64,000 bases of DNA from Pseudisothecium myosuroides. Lineage: Eukaryota > Streptophyta > Bryopsida > Hypnales > Lembophyllaceae. The position numbers were made by a program, and so were the translations under genes. Location: assembly GCA_951799445.1 (NCBI GenBank), contig OX637296.1, positions 17,298,001 to 17,362,000 of the forward strand, given 5' to 3'. Below the pieces are notes generated by a model. The model worked only from the letters and a program-made list of their open reading frames with translations, was not told the origin of the DNA and made no database searches. Shown here one piece after another: positions 45,418 through 58,389 of this stretch. The first letter of the stretch is position 1. Every line of letters starts with the position of its first letter.

Positions 45418-45525
45418 ATAATGTCAAAATTTGACTAGTTAAAATTTGATTAAAGTATCACTTGCACCTTCAAATGTTTATCACGATATTTTTGTATAAT
45501 GGTAACAAAAGCTAATTATATTGAT

Positions 45526-46256
45526 GGGTCATTGCACGAAACACTTGTACTATTTCTTGTCACACGATGCATGTTGATTATTTTTTTGGCTATAACTTTT
45601 TCGATCTAGCTCCAAATGATTCGAAATTTTTAGACAAGGTACTTATGACTATTATACACCTTGCATAATTTTTTGGAATTTTTCAAAAAAATTTTACTAT
45701 TTAAAAAGAGCCCTCGATAATATGTCACACTTGCCAATTTGGAGGCTTTTAGTACTATTTAGTACCCATAAAAACAAATTTGGAGCTGAAATTTGGTAGA
45801 GGTATTCTTCTAGTAGACTTGTAGCTATTGTACAAAGGAATTCTAAACATAATAAATTTTGTGTCGTGTGAAAGTCCACAAAGTGAGCTTCTTTTTGCTT
45901 GCATTTTAAAACACATAAAAAATTATTTTGGTGGGTTTTTTGGTGAATGACCATCTCCATAGAGTTTTTACAAATTTTCAATTTTTATTTTACTTATTTA
46001 ATTTCATTTTCTATTTTTAACTAATTAAAACATCAAAGTATCTATTTTCTTGAGATTTGGCACTTTTCTAGTTCTCTAACTTAGAGAATTTTTCTATGCA
46101 TTTTCTTTGGCGGTTACCTTCATTTTAAAGGTGTATACATTAGTCATATTTAAAAAAAATTTAGATATGATTTTTCTATTTTTAAAGTACTCCAAAAAAA
46201 ATCATGAGTACTGTTCACAATGCAACAAAACTGATAGGTGTTTTGTGCAATCACCT
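45526..46256 (+). mobile_element. 731-bp element with GGGTCATTGCA ends and TGAT duplication
   Basis: The left end GGGTCATTGCACGAAACAC and the inverse right end GTTTTGTGCAATCACCT are flanked by TGAT at 45522-45525 and 46257-46260. It belongs to the family of 33344-34088. Its left ~500 bp are collinear with each arm of the fold-back at 3331-4419. It is non-coding. Confidence 0.8.
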
Positions 46257-46260
46257 TGAT

Positions 46261-48870
46261 ATGTCATATGGAGTGATGAAGAAGTCCACTTTATAGTGAA
46301 GTTCATTGTTCTTCATCAATCCTCAAAGGTTATGGGATATTTGGAGCAAGGTAGGAGCTTGACTTCTAAAAAAAAGCGCAATAATTGTGCTCATAGTAGA
46401 ACTTCAAACCTCATTTAAACATTGTAAATCAACTTATTTCAAAATGTAGTCAACCACATTGACAATTTGAAACTTTTTCATTCAAACAACTTTCATGCAG
46501 AACTTTGAAGAAAAAATTAGTTGTGATTTGGAAGTAAATGAATTTCAAAGTTAGCCATGTTTACCCTTAAATGCCCAAGGCATTTTTGTAGCTTCTTGGA
46601 ATTTGCTCTAAACTGAACAAAAAGCCAACATTTTGATAAGATGTTTCAATTTTTTTTAAATTTGTAACCGTACAAATTCAAACTAGACATGTTAGAGATA
46701 TCATAGGAAAGAAAACACAAGAATACTACTTATAGATTGAAGGATTATAATGGTTGATCATGAAGGTGTTAAAAGTGCAAACGCGATTTGAAGTCTTTCA
46801 ATCCTCTTTTCACATGTCAAATCTAAAAAAATGGTCACCAAAAAAATATGAGGTTAAAGGATCTAACATGCATAACTCCAATCAATTTATGGCTTTTCAA
46901 AATCTACACTACAATTTTTTTAAATGAATTTCTAACAATGTGATTTTTTCTCCAAGATCTAGTATATTTGAGGTTCATTTCCAAGAGCCCTCAGCACTAT
47001 AGAAAGTCAAGATAGTTGCAATGGATACCCTTGCACAAAATCTTGAATAGAAAAATCATAGTCAATCATTTTCAAAATCAGATTTTTGAGGCTAAAACTA
47101 GACTTCAAAAACAATGTTTCAAAAATATAAACTACTAAAAATAACAATTGATTAGGTTTTATTTAACTTCAAAGTATTGTCTACACCAAAATTTGGTGCC
47201 TCACGCATTTAGAGGTCAAAACTTGATTTTATGCACCATAGTTTGGAATTACGTTATATTTTTTCAATTTTTTCTTAGAACTCCCAAAAAGAAATTAAGT
47301 TAATAAATAAAAATACTATATATTTATAGTTTATTTATTTTTTAATTCTTTTTTATAAATATTGAACTTTGTGTATCTATTTTCTTTACCTATTTTAAAA
47401 CTCTTTTATTGAATTTTGAATATACTTTTGAAATTTGGTTTTAGAGGTAAGGATTTTAGATAATTTTAAAATCTAAAATCAAATGTGGATAATTCTTACA
47501 ATCAATGTTTGGATAGAATTGACCAAACTAATATTAAAATGAGTATTTTGAAATTCAAAATCTTTATAGAAAATTAAAATTTTCAAACTAAAATTTGATT
47601 TTTTACTAAAATTTGATTTTTTAGTTGATACATAGTTTATATTTTTACATGATTCATTTAATTTTTCATCACAATAGTGCTGCATAATTTTAAAATTGGT
47701 TTCAAAAGTAGTATTTTAACAAAATGCACAATGTGGCTCATGTGTACTAATATTTGAGGAATATTTGTTCAAGAATTGGGTTACTGTACCATGCATTTGC
47801 TTAGTAAACAGCATGGGATTTTTAGTTTTCAGACAACCATGTCACCTTTTAGCAAAAACAACATTGAGGTTCATTTGTGAGCCTTGGGATTTTTACAAAA
47901 ATTAAATGTTTAAAAGAAATTATACTTTAAAAATATATTGTAAATTTCTTTGTATTGACTATTTGGATTGAGATGTTTTGAAGAATTTGAGTTTATAAAA
48001 AATCACTTTAAAATAGCACGCATCTAAGCAATATTGTGCACTTCCCTTATTTCAATATCTTTTAAAATGTGCTAAACCCCCAAGCTTAATCAAAATTCAA
48101 ATGCAATATAGAATGCAAATTGAAGGAAGGGTTATAAGAAGAATAGGATTTTATAGCTTCTAAAATAATTCTATTTTCATATTAGTCTAGATCAAGAGTT
48201 TATGTTTGAAAAGAAAAAAAAAAAAACAACTTATCTTTGTGTTCATTTTTAATAATGCATTACAAATTAAAATTTTAGGGATTTTTTTTTGTGAAATTCT
48301 AATACAATATATTATGGGGGTGTTGTATGAAATAACATCCAGTTAAATCTCTAAAATCCTATTGTCTCCTCGAAAGACAAATTGAAGTTTGGATATGCCA
48401 TTATGGGAGACAACCCATTTTCAATCACTTAAGCAATTCAACGTATCTGGTGTATGGGTATGATGAGGGGAAATTTTTTCCTGTTTAGACAAATAGATTT
48501 AAAAAGGATTCCATATTTTTGTACATTATTTTCCTCAAAAATAAAATTACTATGATTTTTTTTGGTAAAGTTTATATTCAACCTATTCTTGTTATGTAGG
48601 CCATTATATTTCCAACCATAGGTTGGTTACAAAATCGACAATGCTTCAATGCAAGTGATAATTGTAGCCTCCAATGTACATCTTGCAGTCATTCCATGCT
48701 TTCAGTGTACACCTCCCCGAAATTTGTGCTTCCCCTTTTCACAAATATTTGCGTGAGCTGTCACCTAAACCACCAACTGATCAGAAACAATGCAATCTAA
48801 CTAATGGAAATGGGTCAGCTCCCTTATGATCTCAATTTGTGGTGTGGTTTCTTGAATTTTTTTTATAACA
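46261..48870. other. Long AT-rich spacer
   Basis: No gene is recognised in 2.6 kb. A TTACCCTTAAATGCCC at about 46562 resembles one end of a TTAA-flanked element. Poly(A) runs occur near 48210-48225. The remainder is repeat-derived AT-rich DNA without identifiable ends. Confidence 0.35.
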
Positions 48871-49290
48871 TAGAAAAATTACCTTTTTAGAAATATAAAT
48901 TTTATTTCAATTGGTGCCTAGGAACAAAAGTTGTGCCACAACAAGCTCAAAGTGACTATACTTCAACAAAGAAAAAGAAAAAATTGTTTCTTGTGGATTA
49001 TATTTTTATCTACATTGAAACATTTGATTCTTTCCATTTGAATTAGTAATGTAAAAGTTGTAGACCATCTAATTTTGTGGGCATTAATTGCATCTTGTTG
49101 AGAATAAAAGGTACCTAATTTATTTTTAACTTCAATTTTGAGAATTTTTATTTATTACGATTTGGATTTTTTGCTAGAACAATCTTACCGTTGGGATTAG
49201 TATATGCCAAATCCATCTTAGAGCCATCAACGATACAATTTTTCTTTCAATCCTGTGCCTATTTCTACTTAACAATTTTATAAACAATGA
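48870..49290 (-). mobile_element. TTAA-flanked element, subfamily A, internal fragment
   Basis: Collinear with the middle of 30318-31232: GATTATATTTTTATCTACA, then AGTAATGTAAAAGTTGTAGA and CTAGAACAATCTTACCGTTG, followed by GGGATTAGTATA. Both termini are absent. Confidence 0.55.
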
Positions 49291-49325
49291 AAATCAAAGG
49301 GGGGGGCCACCAGGACCTACTCTAA

Positions 49326-49432
49326 GATAAAAAGGTAAAAAGAGGGGGAAGGGGAGGGAAAAAAGGAAAAAGGAAAAAGGAGGGGGAGAGGAAAAAAAAG
49401 AAAAAAAAAATAGAGAGAAAAGAAGAAGAATT
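49326..49432. repeat. Polypurine tract
   Basis: About 105 bp are almost exclusively A and G on the plus strand (AGGGGGAAGGGGAGGG, GGAAAAAGG repeats). It is a simple-sequence tract able to form unusual DNA structure. Confidence 0.85.
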
Positions 49433-52050
49433 ATTGAGCTTTTGAATCAATTAAAAATAAAACTTGTATATGGATACCCTATTGAACATCAATAATTTAA
49501 AGAAGAGAGTTTGAACTCTTAATTCGTTGTCAATCAGGAAAGTAGAGGCTTTGCATCCTTTGCATCCATGTGTATGCAAAGTAAAAGTTGAATAAAAGTA
49601 AAAATAAATATATATACCATGGTAACATTTGTTCTAGTTTGTTTTGTATGTAATGTTGAGATATCCCCAATTGTGCACTCACCGATCATACTCTTTACAC
49701 CATTGGAAAGCTTCACTCGATGAGGGTTGTACAAAAAATTTATCATTGCTTTTGGACGTATAATAGATTTGTGAACAATTTTTAAGACCATAAATTGAAT
49801 TAAATTATGGAAAATAGAGTATAGGAGTTTTTGATGTCATTTTTGGTATTGCCAAAAAGCTCTCAATGAAAAGAAATGCACCAAAGTTGTTTTGCACTTT
49901 GGGTTCTTAAGTGTGAAAGTTGTGGTTTTTCAATGAAATTCGTTTCTATGAATTATATTTAATCACGGACAAATTATTCTAAAATTAAAAGAATACGTAG
50001 AAAAATCATAGAAAACACTTGGACAAGTGCACTATGCCTTACAAGTTGTTTATAAGTCAAACTTTAAAAAATACATTAATCTTAAATTAAAAAAAGATAA
50101 TAACAAAAAAATCTTTGTATTGAAGAAGAAGAAGAAAAGTTTTAAATTCAATTTATAAATCAATTAAATATTATCTATATAATTAAATAAATCTTTAATA
50201 TGATATAGAAAAACAAAAATTAAATATTCTAAACAATCTTCAATGCATATATTTCAATTTAATGGTAAATGCGTTTTTATTTGTTTTTTTATTAGGATAT
50301 TTTGAAATTAAAATAAAATATTTAATCCTTTAGCATTATTGAAGGAAAAAAAATCAATAATGATGAATGGATCGTAAACTCTATATAGTGAATGAAATGA
50401 CCTAAAATGAAGTGAAAATAAATGAAATCATATAGTGAAGTGAAGGAAATAGAAAATGATTGCAAAGCAATGAAGTCATTTTATTTGTACAAAAGAAAAC
50501 ATGTGTTCTAATAGGAACATATATAAATGAAAACCAATGCTTTGTAAAAAGCGTGAGTATGACAACTGAATTCTTTAAATCATCATAGTTTTACATGTAT
50601 GATAAATCTATATATTAAATGAAACACACATAAATTCTAACATGAGTGTATATAATATCAACTACATTTTATCTCTCCCTCTTTTGTCTTCGTTTTTCTT
50701 CTTTTGTTTTAATTGAAATGCATCTCGGATAAGGAAATTAGAATTTCTATGGCAATTTTCTACTTGACAATAATATTTCCATCATATTGCAAAGTTTTTC
50801 CAATCCACCGTAGTATGATTGTTCGGTTTGATATGTTTTTTCATTTTGATGATGCAATAAATATGAAAACAATAGAGTCTCTTTTCCAGAATATAGAGTG
50901 CATTTTGCTGCAAATGGTACAACTGTCGAGTCAAAGTTGACTACAAAATGGAGGCTTGTATATAGATTCTAATTTTGATATTTGTAAAGAATTTGAATCA
51001 ACCAAAGGCAATAATGATAAATTTGCTATGATTTCAAGTTTGACTTACATCTCGACCTCTTTAGTGATATCTTAATAAATATCACCTATGGTATAACCAT
51101 GTATTACCAACCAAGGCTAGAACAAATTCCAACCGAAGGTTAGAATTTTTTTTCCCTTTTCAAAGTTGAGACTAATCAAGTCATGACACATGCCCCAAAG
51201 TAGTGAGTGGGAAAGTAGTTCTTAAATGATCGGAATTGGAAGATTCTACATATTAATAATGGCTTTGGACCAACTACCATCTTCTAAAATTCATAGTAAT
51301 TTAAATTCAAAGCATAAAATCACCAAAAAAATTGTAATCCCTATGATTTCTATCTTCCGATATGATAGAAAATTTTCATTGTCTTATATTGCTCCAGAAC
51401 ATATGTGGAATCACTAAATTGGTCATTTATGGGTGGTTCTACCATACAACATCAAAATTAGAAGATGGTAGGATTGAAAGTTGAGTTTGCAAATACTTGA
51501 TAGTGTCTTCCAAGTTGTTCATGTGAATATGCATAAAATCAAAAAATACCCTTGGATACTAAAGCATTCCATTTGGGCATTATAGAAACTTAAGTCGAAC
51601 GACTAATTTTGATACAATTTTCTTGTCTTTTTACCAGAGCCAGTAGTGCTTCATTGGGTGATAATATAGAGTATTTTTAGAGCTAGAACATTTGCCACAG
51701 AAGGAATACCAATAATATCAGGGATGCATAGATTTTCTTCTCTCATTTCTTCTTCGTGAATGGCATGCGATGCATCAATATCTTGCATAATTAACTTGTG
51801 CTTCTTGTCTAAGATACAAAATTGATGTACAGTGGAAACACCCAAAACCGTCAGTTTAAACAATTGAATATAGTTGAAGACACTTTTTAAAAAAATAGAT
51901 TTTTGGATATGATATATAATTTCTATAAATTTTCAAAGTAATGGCTTCCTAGACCACTGAAACAGTCCTATAGGTTCACCCAAAACCAAATTCTGCAAAA
52001 ATCAGATGTCAACAAATTAAAATTGAATATATGTCTTACAACTGTGTCAG
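49433..52050. other. Long AT-rich spacer
   Basis: No gene is recognised in 2.6 kb. Frames at 50713-50940, 51226-51417 and 51651-51863 show no domain. Confidence 0.35.
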
Positions 52051-52058
52051 CGAATTAA

Positions 52059-52990
52059 CCCCTAAAGGACCAAGGCCTTTTTTTCGCCAAAAACCCATCA
52101 AAACTGCCATTTCTATAGCAAGGAGTAAAAAAAAATGAAAAATGTATTTTTTGCACACCTAACCGTAGGATCTTACACCTAACTAGTATGAGAATGTGTG
52201 GAAAAAATTTCAGAATTTTTGACCACTCAGATTGCAAGATATCTGCGTTTAAAGTGGAAAAAACAAGTATTTCAGCACATTGCGACTAGATTTTTTGACT
52301 TTAAACATTTTTCACTTAAAATTTTTGCACTACAGAGTTTTGTGCTTCAAATCTTTATAGTGGAGGATTGAGTTGAGAGTCTAGGGAAAAAAAAATATTC
52401 AAAAAAACTTAATTATCATTCCTAAAAAATTTATTAAGTAGAAGTAGGTACGAGATAGAAGGAAAATCTAAAACATTAATATATTTTAGATGGAATTAAA
52501 ATACACTAATCCCAATGGTGAGATTGTTCTGGCAAGTAAACTTAACCATGAGAATTTTTTTATTTTCTTAAATCGCAAAAATAGCATTTAGAAATGAATC
52601 CTACAAGTTATTTTTTTCGAGAAGATGCTCTAACTGCCCGAAAAACAAGAATGTCCATAACTTTCTCATAACAAATCCAAATGAAATGAATCAAAGCTTT
52701 CGAGATAGACAAAAATATAATCTACAAGAAAAAAAATATTAGAAAAAATAAATCAAATTTTTGCCAAATTTTTCTTGCTACCCAGACTACCCAGTTACGA
52801 AAAAAAGTAACATATTTGGCCATAACTTTTTACTCCTATTTCCAAATGTCTTGAAATTTAGTGCATATGAAAGATATTCCTCGCGCCCACCTTTTGTTAA
52901 AATTTCAGCTTAAAATATGGAAATCTCTAGTCACACGGACCTGCCCAAAATTTCTATACGGCCAAAAAATGCATGCCGGTCCTTTAGGGG
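52059..52990 (+). mobile_element. TTAA-flanked element, subfamily A (932 bp), reference copy
   Basis: TTAA lies at 52055-52058 and 52991-52994. The ends CCCCTAAAGGACC and GGTCCTTTAGGGG are perfect 13-bp inverses. The interior is about 80% A+T with no significant frame. It is the cleanest copy in the window. Confidence 0.92.
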
Positions 52991-53050
52991 TTAAAATCAA
53001 ATATTTGTATGACACCTTAATAGATGGTCATGGACAGATTTAGTCACTGT

Positions 53051-53084
53051 ACCCCATTCCTGTCTATGTACAGGGGAATGGGGT
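53051..53084. other. Strong short hairpin
   Basis: ACCCCATTCC (53051-53060) is perfectly inverted at 53075-53084, with TGT/ACA extending the pairing inward around a short loop. The function is unknown; it may be a miniature transposon tip or chance. Confidence 0.5.
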
Positions 53085-53129
53085 TTGGGATGGAAATGGA
53101 TGTTTTTTCCTTATAAGGTAAACCAGCCC

Positions 53130-53620
53130 ATGACATGCAAATTGCCTAATGCAGACACCTAGAAAACCACCTATTACAATTTTACATCAATCTATGGCAG
53201 ATTTTTGCTAATAAATGGTATTAAGACTTTATTAGGTTGCTTAGTGGCCAAAATCAATGCCTTAGGTGATGGTGATGGAATCATTAGTGACTACTTTAGG
53301 ACCTTCTACCTTTTTAGTGTAAATTCATTTCAAGAACTAACTTTTTTATTCCTTTATGTCATGGCTATGTTAGGAAATATTGTGACCATGTTAGGAAATT
53401 TTGAGACTACTTTAGGTGGTCTGATAACCATTATGGAGACATTTTGTGGTGATTTGGAGGTAGTCTAGAGACTATTGTGGCCAATTGGGTAGCACACTTC
53501 AAAAATTTATAACAAATTGATAATTTTTCGAAAAAATAAAATTTCAAATATATGCTCTTTGCATTTATCATGTTTATCATTATATGGAAAAAAATTTAAT
53601 TTAAAAAAATGTGAACATGC
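53130..53620 (+). repeat. Dispersed repeat with open frame and 21-bp internal repeats (copy 2)
   Basis: This is the counterpart of 22950-23500. The frame at 53205-53468 reads CLVAKINALGDGDGIISD, then FYLF and LFLYVMAMLGNIVTMLGN, with the same stop position (GTCTAGAGAC) as copy 1. The 21-bp units here number about two and a half. The family is unrecognised. Confidence 0.5.
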
Positions 53621-53765
53621 CAAACCAGCCATGCATTCAGCCTGAATACACTCTGAGTAACCTGTCAGAGTGTATGCTCAGTAAACTTCTTTGTGCTGAT
53701 AATATATAATACTTGAACTGATAATATTTGAATGAATTAAAGTAATAACCGGAAACCACATTTAA

Positions 53766-54530
53766 CCCCTAAACGTCTGGATTCATCTCCAAAATTGACG
53801 ATTTGAGAAAAAACATTATAAACTACAATTTGGAAGAATATTTTGGAATTGGTATACAAATGAAAGCTGTAAATTTTGATTTTTAAATTCTATCCGTACA
53901 GTTAGATCTACTAATGCTATCACCAATCTTTTTCTATAAATTTTGAAAAGAAAATTTCAGAATTCCTTCTAAATTCAATTACAAGTAAAATATTATCATT
54001 TTTTGAGTAAAACTTGTTGGAATGGATTTGAAATAAGGTTCTCTTCATATGGTGATTTTTTGAAATTTCTGTGACCTTTACATCTTTGACCTCATTTTTG
54101 CACATCTAGTTTTGAACTAAAGTCAATGCAAATTGACCACTTGACATACTTCCACATTTGTAATTTTAGAAATATATATATTCTAGTAACACCAAATCCA
54201 ACTGATGGATAGGACAACGTATTACCAAAAATTAGGATGACTTTCATCCAAATAGGAATGAGACAGAAACAAGGATCTGAATCTGTTCATCATCCAGAAA
54301 ATGGACGTCGGAGCGCTCCAGGGTTAAAGCTGACTGATTCATTTCCAGAGCTATGGGGTCTCACAACGCGAGCAAATTCACACAGGACTCTTTACTTTAA
54401 AGTATTGTCCTACTTTGTCCTATCCGAGAGTGAAACCCCGGGGGGGGAAGTTCTCAAACTATTAACTAAATTCCTTAACATAAAAAATAAAAAATAAAAA
54501 AAATAAAAAAATTTAGTGCAAAAACTTTAT
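53766..54530. other. Spacer with a lone TTAA/CCCC terminus
   Basis: TTAACCCCTAAACG at 53762-53775 has the family terminus but an unrelated interior, and no right end was found. The GC-balanced frame at 54237-54497 (ending in an AAAAT-rich tail) is unrecognised. Confidence 0.3.
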
Positions 54531-55036
54531 AATAAAAACATTCAAAATGAAATAATCTAGATAGGAAAGTTGCAAAATAACTTATTTTCTTTGCTTTAAA
54601 TGCTTACATCTTGCAATGTACGTGGTTTAAGGTTTCAAAAAGTTCTTCCACACATTCTTATATTAGTATAGTGCAAGATTCTATTGTTAAATGTACAAAA
54701 AAAACAAAAAACAAAACAAAACAAAAACACACTCTCAAATGTCCAAGGCACCATATTCTGGTGTCAACTAACTTTTAAGTTAAATAAAATCTAATCAAAG
54801 CATTATTTTTGGTATTTTTAAGTTGAAGATTCTTTAAAATCTATAGTAGGCATCAAAAAATCCAATTTTTAAAAATAATGTTTTTTATTTTTCTATTGAA
54901 GATTATGTGCAAGGGTGTTGATTGCAAATCTTGATTTTTTAGTGGGAGGATCACATTGGAAATTTGTTTAAAAGAATTGTAGAGTAGATTTTGACAAGCT
55001 ATAAATTGATAATGACTTGAATATTATCTTCTTTAA

Positions 55037-55770
55037 CCCCTAAAGTTCCTTGACTATATTTTCACCAAAAGCGCTCCAAAATTGCCATTTCTAGTACAAG
55101 TACCAAATTTTGGAAAAAGAAACATTTTTGAACACATGTAACTGAAGGATCTTGTAGTAAACTTGTTTGAGAAGATGTGAAAAAATTGGAGAGTTTTCCA
55201 CTGTGTAGATTGCAAGATATTAGCGTTTGAATTGACAAAAATCCTTTTTTTGGCCCTGCAAAAAATAGGGCAGCTACACTTTCCAAGGTCACATTGTACA
55301 AAAAACATTCCAAAATGGTGGGGGTCCGTTGGATTCATTCTTCAACGCAAGTTGGCTACATGCTTGAAAAAATTCAAATCATTTGAAGTTGTACAACATA
55401 AAGAAAAAAAATAGTAGATAGAAAGAAGTAGAGAATGATTCAAAATTGTTAAGAATTTAGTTATGGAATTGAAAAATGTCAATTCCAATGGTTGTAATGT
55501 TGACATAAACAATCTACATCCTACAATTTTATTTATTTATTTATTTAAATATTGAAATTGAGTTTAACAAATGACTTCAAAGTTTATTTTAGAGTAGAAA
55601 TTGCATAACTACCCACAAACTAGAACTCTTCATAACTTTCTCATCTCATTGATGAGAATGGAATAATTCAAACCTTTCTACGTATATATAAATCTAAAAA
55701 AACAATTTCAAATTTTCATTTTTGAAAAAAGTGATTTTTTTTGTTTGTGCAAACCTCCTGCCCGAGAAAA
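55037..55770 (+). mobile_element. TTAA-flanked element, subfamily B, 3'-truncated
   Basis: TTAA lies at 55033-55036. The left end CCCCTAAAGTTCC is followed by GACTATATTTTCACCAAAAG and GATTGCAAGATATTAGCG, collinear with 11816 onward and inverse to 62700-63236. The match stops near 55770, where unrelated sequence begins. Confidence 0.65.
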
Positions 55771-55885
55771 AAAGGTGTTTGTCAGCCAATATTGAGCCCA
55801 AAGTGGTTGAAATAGCACCCTTGTCCAATATAGTGTTCAAATCTAGGGTTTGTTCACTTCTTCAACTTGCCAAATCACCAACCAA

Positions 55886-56773
55886 TGTACAATCAGGTCT
55901 AATTCATTTACAAATTGCCTATTTGAGCCATATAAAAAACTTTGTACAATGTGGATTATAATTGGTATTTTTTGATAAGCATAATTATCATTGCATCCTT
56001 ACACAATTGCAATTAAGCATACCAAATTTAAGTTTTAAAAATCCAAATTCCACTTTGGGTTAATTTTGTAATTTAATTTTTATGCTTTTACACAGTAACT
56101 CATTGAAAAATATTGGTGATGAATTCTTTAAATTTGACTGCAGGAATATGTAGAAATCATCCATATGCACATCTTTTCTTCAATGAGCATCTCCAGAAAA
56201 GTTTCACAATTCTTTCTACAGAAATTTCAAAGATAGGGTGATAATGCCCAAATTTTGTGAAATAGATATTTCTTTATTGTAATTATATTTTTTTTATTTA
56301 CCCTTCATACGGTAACTAATTTTGTACATCTGAGCACATTGGTACAATTACTTTGCCAAAAGCTAGTTAAAATATATAGATATCCATTTCTTCAAGGTTT
56401 GATCATATGACTTTTTTTAATTGAACTTTCCATAGATCATTTCTTTGTTACTTAAGATGGTGCTTTTTAGTATGAAAGATGTGCATATGGATGTTTCCTA
56501 CATATCTATGCAATTGAATTAAAAAAAAAAAAAAACATCACCAAACGTTTTCAACAAAATATTATGTAAAATTATGGAAATTGACTTAAAAAATTCACCC
56601 AAAATGAAATTTTGCTTTTTAAAAAGTGAAATTTGGTATGCTTGATTGGGATTAGGTAAGAATTGAGTATTAATTATGCAAGGCAAAAAATGCCAATTTA
56701 TTTATATATTATGTACAAATCTTTGAATGGCTCAAATAGGTTATTCGTAAATGAACTGGACCTGATTGTAGTC
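55886..56773. mobile_element. Imperfect ~0.9-kb fold-back element, copy 1
   Basis: ACAATCAGGTCTAATTCATT and CTATTTGAGCCATATAAAAA on the left have inverse counterparts near 56725-56770. Inner pairs are AAGCATACCAAATTT (about 56016) with AAATTTGGTATGCTT (about 56630), and CCATATGCACATCTTT with AAAGATGTGCATATGG. Arms are noticeably diverged. A second copy lies near 61192-61805. Confidence 0.65.
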
Positions 56774-56935
56774 AACTCAACAGACAAGATGGGGAAGTTT
56801 GATGGGTTCCTTTGGGTGTAACGCTCCAAACTTCTCCAGTGGAGGAGCGCTCTTGCTTTGTTGCAAAGATGAGGGCTACTGGTAGGTCTGAAGCACGGGT
56901 TTTTTTGGGCCATGTGTCACCTTGTTGCCCTCGCT

Positions 56936-57105
56936 ACATAAGCCAATTTTTGGAGGGACGACAATAGAGAGGTCAAAATTTGGCAAGTTGAGCAAATTTT
57001 CACTCAAAATTTTAAAAAAAGAAGCTAATATGATGCCCAAGGTGTCAACTTGCAAGATTTGTTATATAGGCCAATTTTTGGAGGGACAACGACAGAGAGG
57101 TCAGA
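56936..57105. repeat. Direct repeat pair, ~128-bp period
   Basis: GCCAATTTTTGGAGGGACGA followed by AGAGAGGTCA at about 56941 recurs as GCCAATTTTTGGAGGGACAA at about 57070. This is one and a half units of a tandem duplication. Confidence 0.65.
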
Positions 57106-57598
57106 ATGCATGACATAAATCCATGAAGTGGGACCAACAGGGTAAAAACGCAGGAATTGGGGGATAAAAGTAAAACCTTGCCCCCTATTTTGTCCCATCC
57201 CTAGGATATGTTGTAGACCTCCCCTAGCTAATTTGGGGCCTTTGATTGCAAATACGAATTCAGATTTTGCAAAAAATAAAATTGTGTGAAAAATAAAAAA
57301 ATTCTTGCTTTTTCCCCGAGGATAAATTTCTTGCATTTTCACCCTGCTGGGCCCACTTTGTAGGACGGGTGTAACATCCTGCGGTCAGAATATGATGGGT
57401 CAAGTAAATTTTTTTGCTCAAAACAAAAATGCTACAAAAGCCACGTCTGATGAACTAGACGGCACACAAACAACGTCCTGATAACGTGGAAGTACTTTGG
57501 GAGGATGAAAAACTAGCTAACTTAGGGTGTCCATGTTCATGCTTTCTCCAGTCGCTCATCTGAACCAGGCCTACTTATTAAGTGTAAAGTTCGTCGTG

Positions 57599-57700
57599 TG
57601 TTCTCTGTTCCACCAGGCCACTCGCGGCTGGTGTGGTTGCATTCTTATTTTATGCAATGAAATTCCATTTCATTTGTGTCAAAAAAATAAAAAAATAAAA
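57599..57700 (+). mobile_element. 102-bp retroposon insertion with 13-bp target duplication
   Basis: AAAGTTCGTCGTG occurs exactly at 57586-57598 and 57701-57713. The insert ends with TTTGTGTC and an (A)nT tail, the usual 3' end of plant L1-type elements, so it is an extremely 5'-truncated LINE (or a SINE). Confidence 0.85.
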
Positions 57701-57713
57701 AAAGTTCGTCGTG

Positions 57714-58380
57714 CTAAAAGTCCTCGGCCAGGTCAAACAACTCCAGTACAGAATTTTCTGAACCCTGAAGTTCCTGTTCCAACAACAGTCCAGAGCTGAC
57801 CTCGCCCCGGCCTGTGCACTGACCAGGGACCATGGCCCTGCCTCCGCCTCCAAAAGGGCACTTGCAAGTGGGGCAAGCGGGCCAAAGAATAATGGGGTGG
57901 GCTCGTGAATTCTCGTTGAAAAAGGACAACAGACATGATCAACATCAAAATCTGAGACGCTCACTGGGAAAGTCAGGGTGGGTACATTCTCCACGCACTC
58001 TCACGAGAAACCTGTGAGAGAATTGGAAAAAAAAAGGGGTTGAATTCTCGCATAGGAAGCTATACCCAATTTCCGATGCAATTGCCTATGTGGAGAATTC
58101 GATGGCATCTCTTTGACAATTCTCGCTTGAGTGGGTACGGTAAGGAAACTGAGGCCCTGTCATGAAAGGGAGCAGATAAGGTATTACAGTATCTGCCTTG
58201 TCTGCAGGAATACAGTAATTGAATTTGAAGGTTATGGATTCATAGGCCCATGGGCATTGTTGCCTAAGGTCGTCACACCTCCAAAGCCTCACTTTTTTTT
58301 TGGTTCATGCGCAGTCGCTATTGCTAGACTGATCAGATTTTCAGATTTTCTTGGTGGTAAACGAATTCATTGGCAAATGA
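57714..58380. other. GC-balanced spacer
   Basis: No recognised gene. Frames open on both strands at 57650-57994 and 58131-58538 are not supported by any motif. Confidence 0.3.
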
Positions 58381-58389
58381 AAGGAGGCT

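Noticed and set aside
53766..53900. Further complete TTAA element
   Set aside because: It has only a TTAACCCCTAAA left terminus; the interior is unrelated and no right end was found.
57650..57994. Overlapping minus-strand frames in a GC-rich patch
   Set aside because: Three frames are simultaneously open, which reflects composition rather than coding; the start of the region is a retroposon tail.
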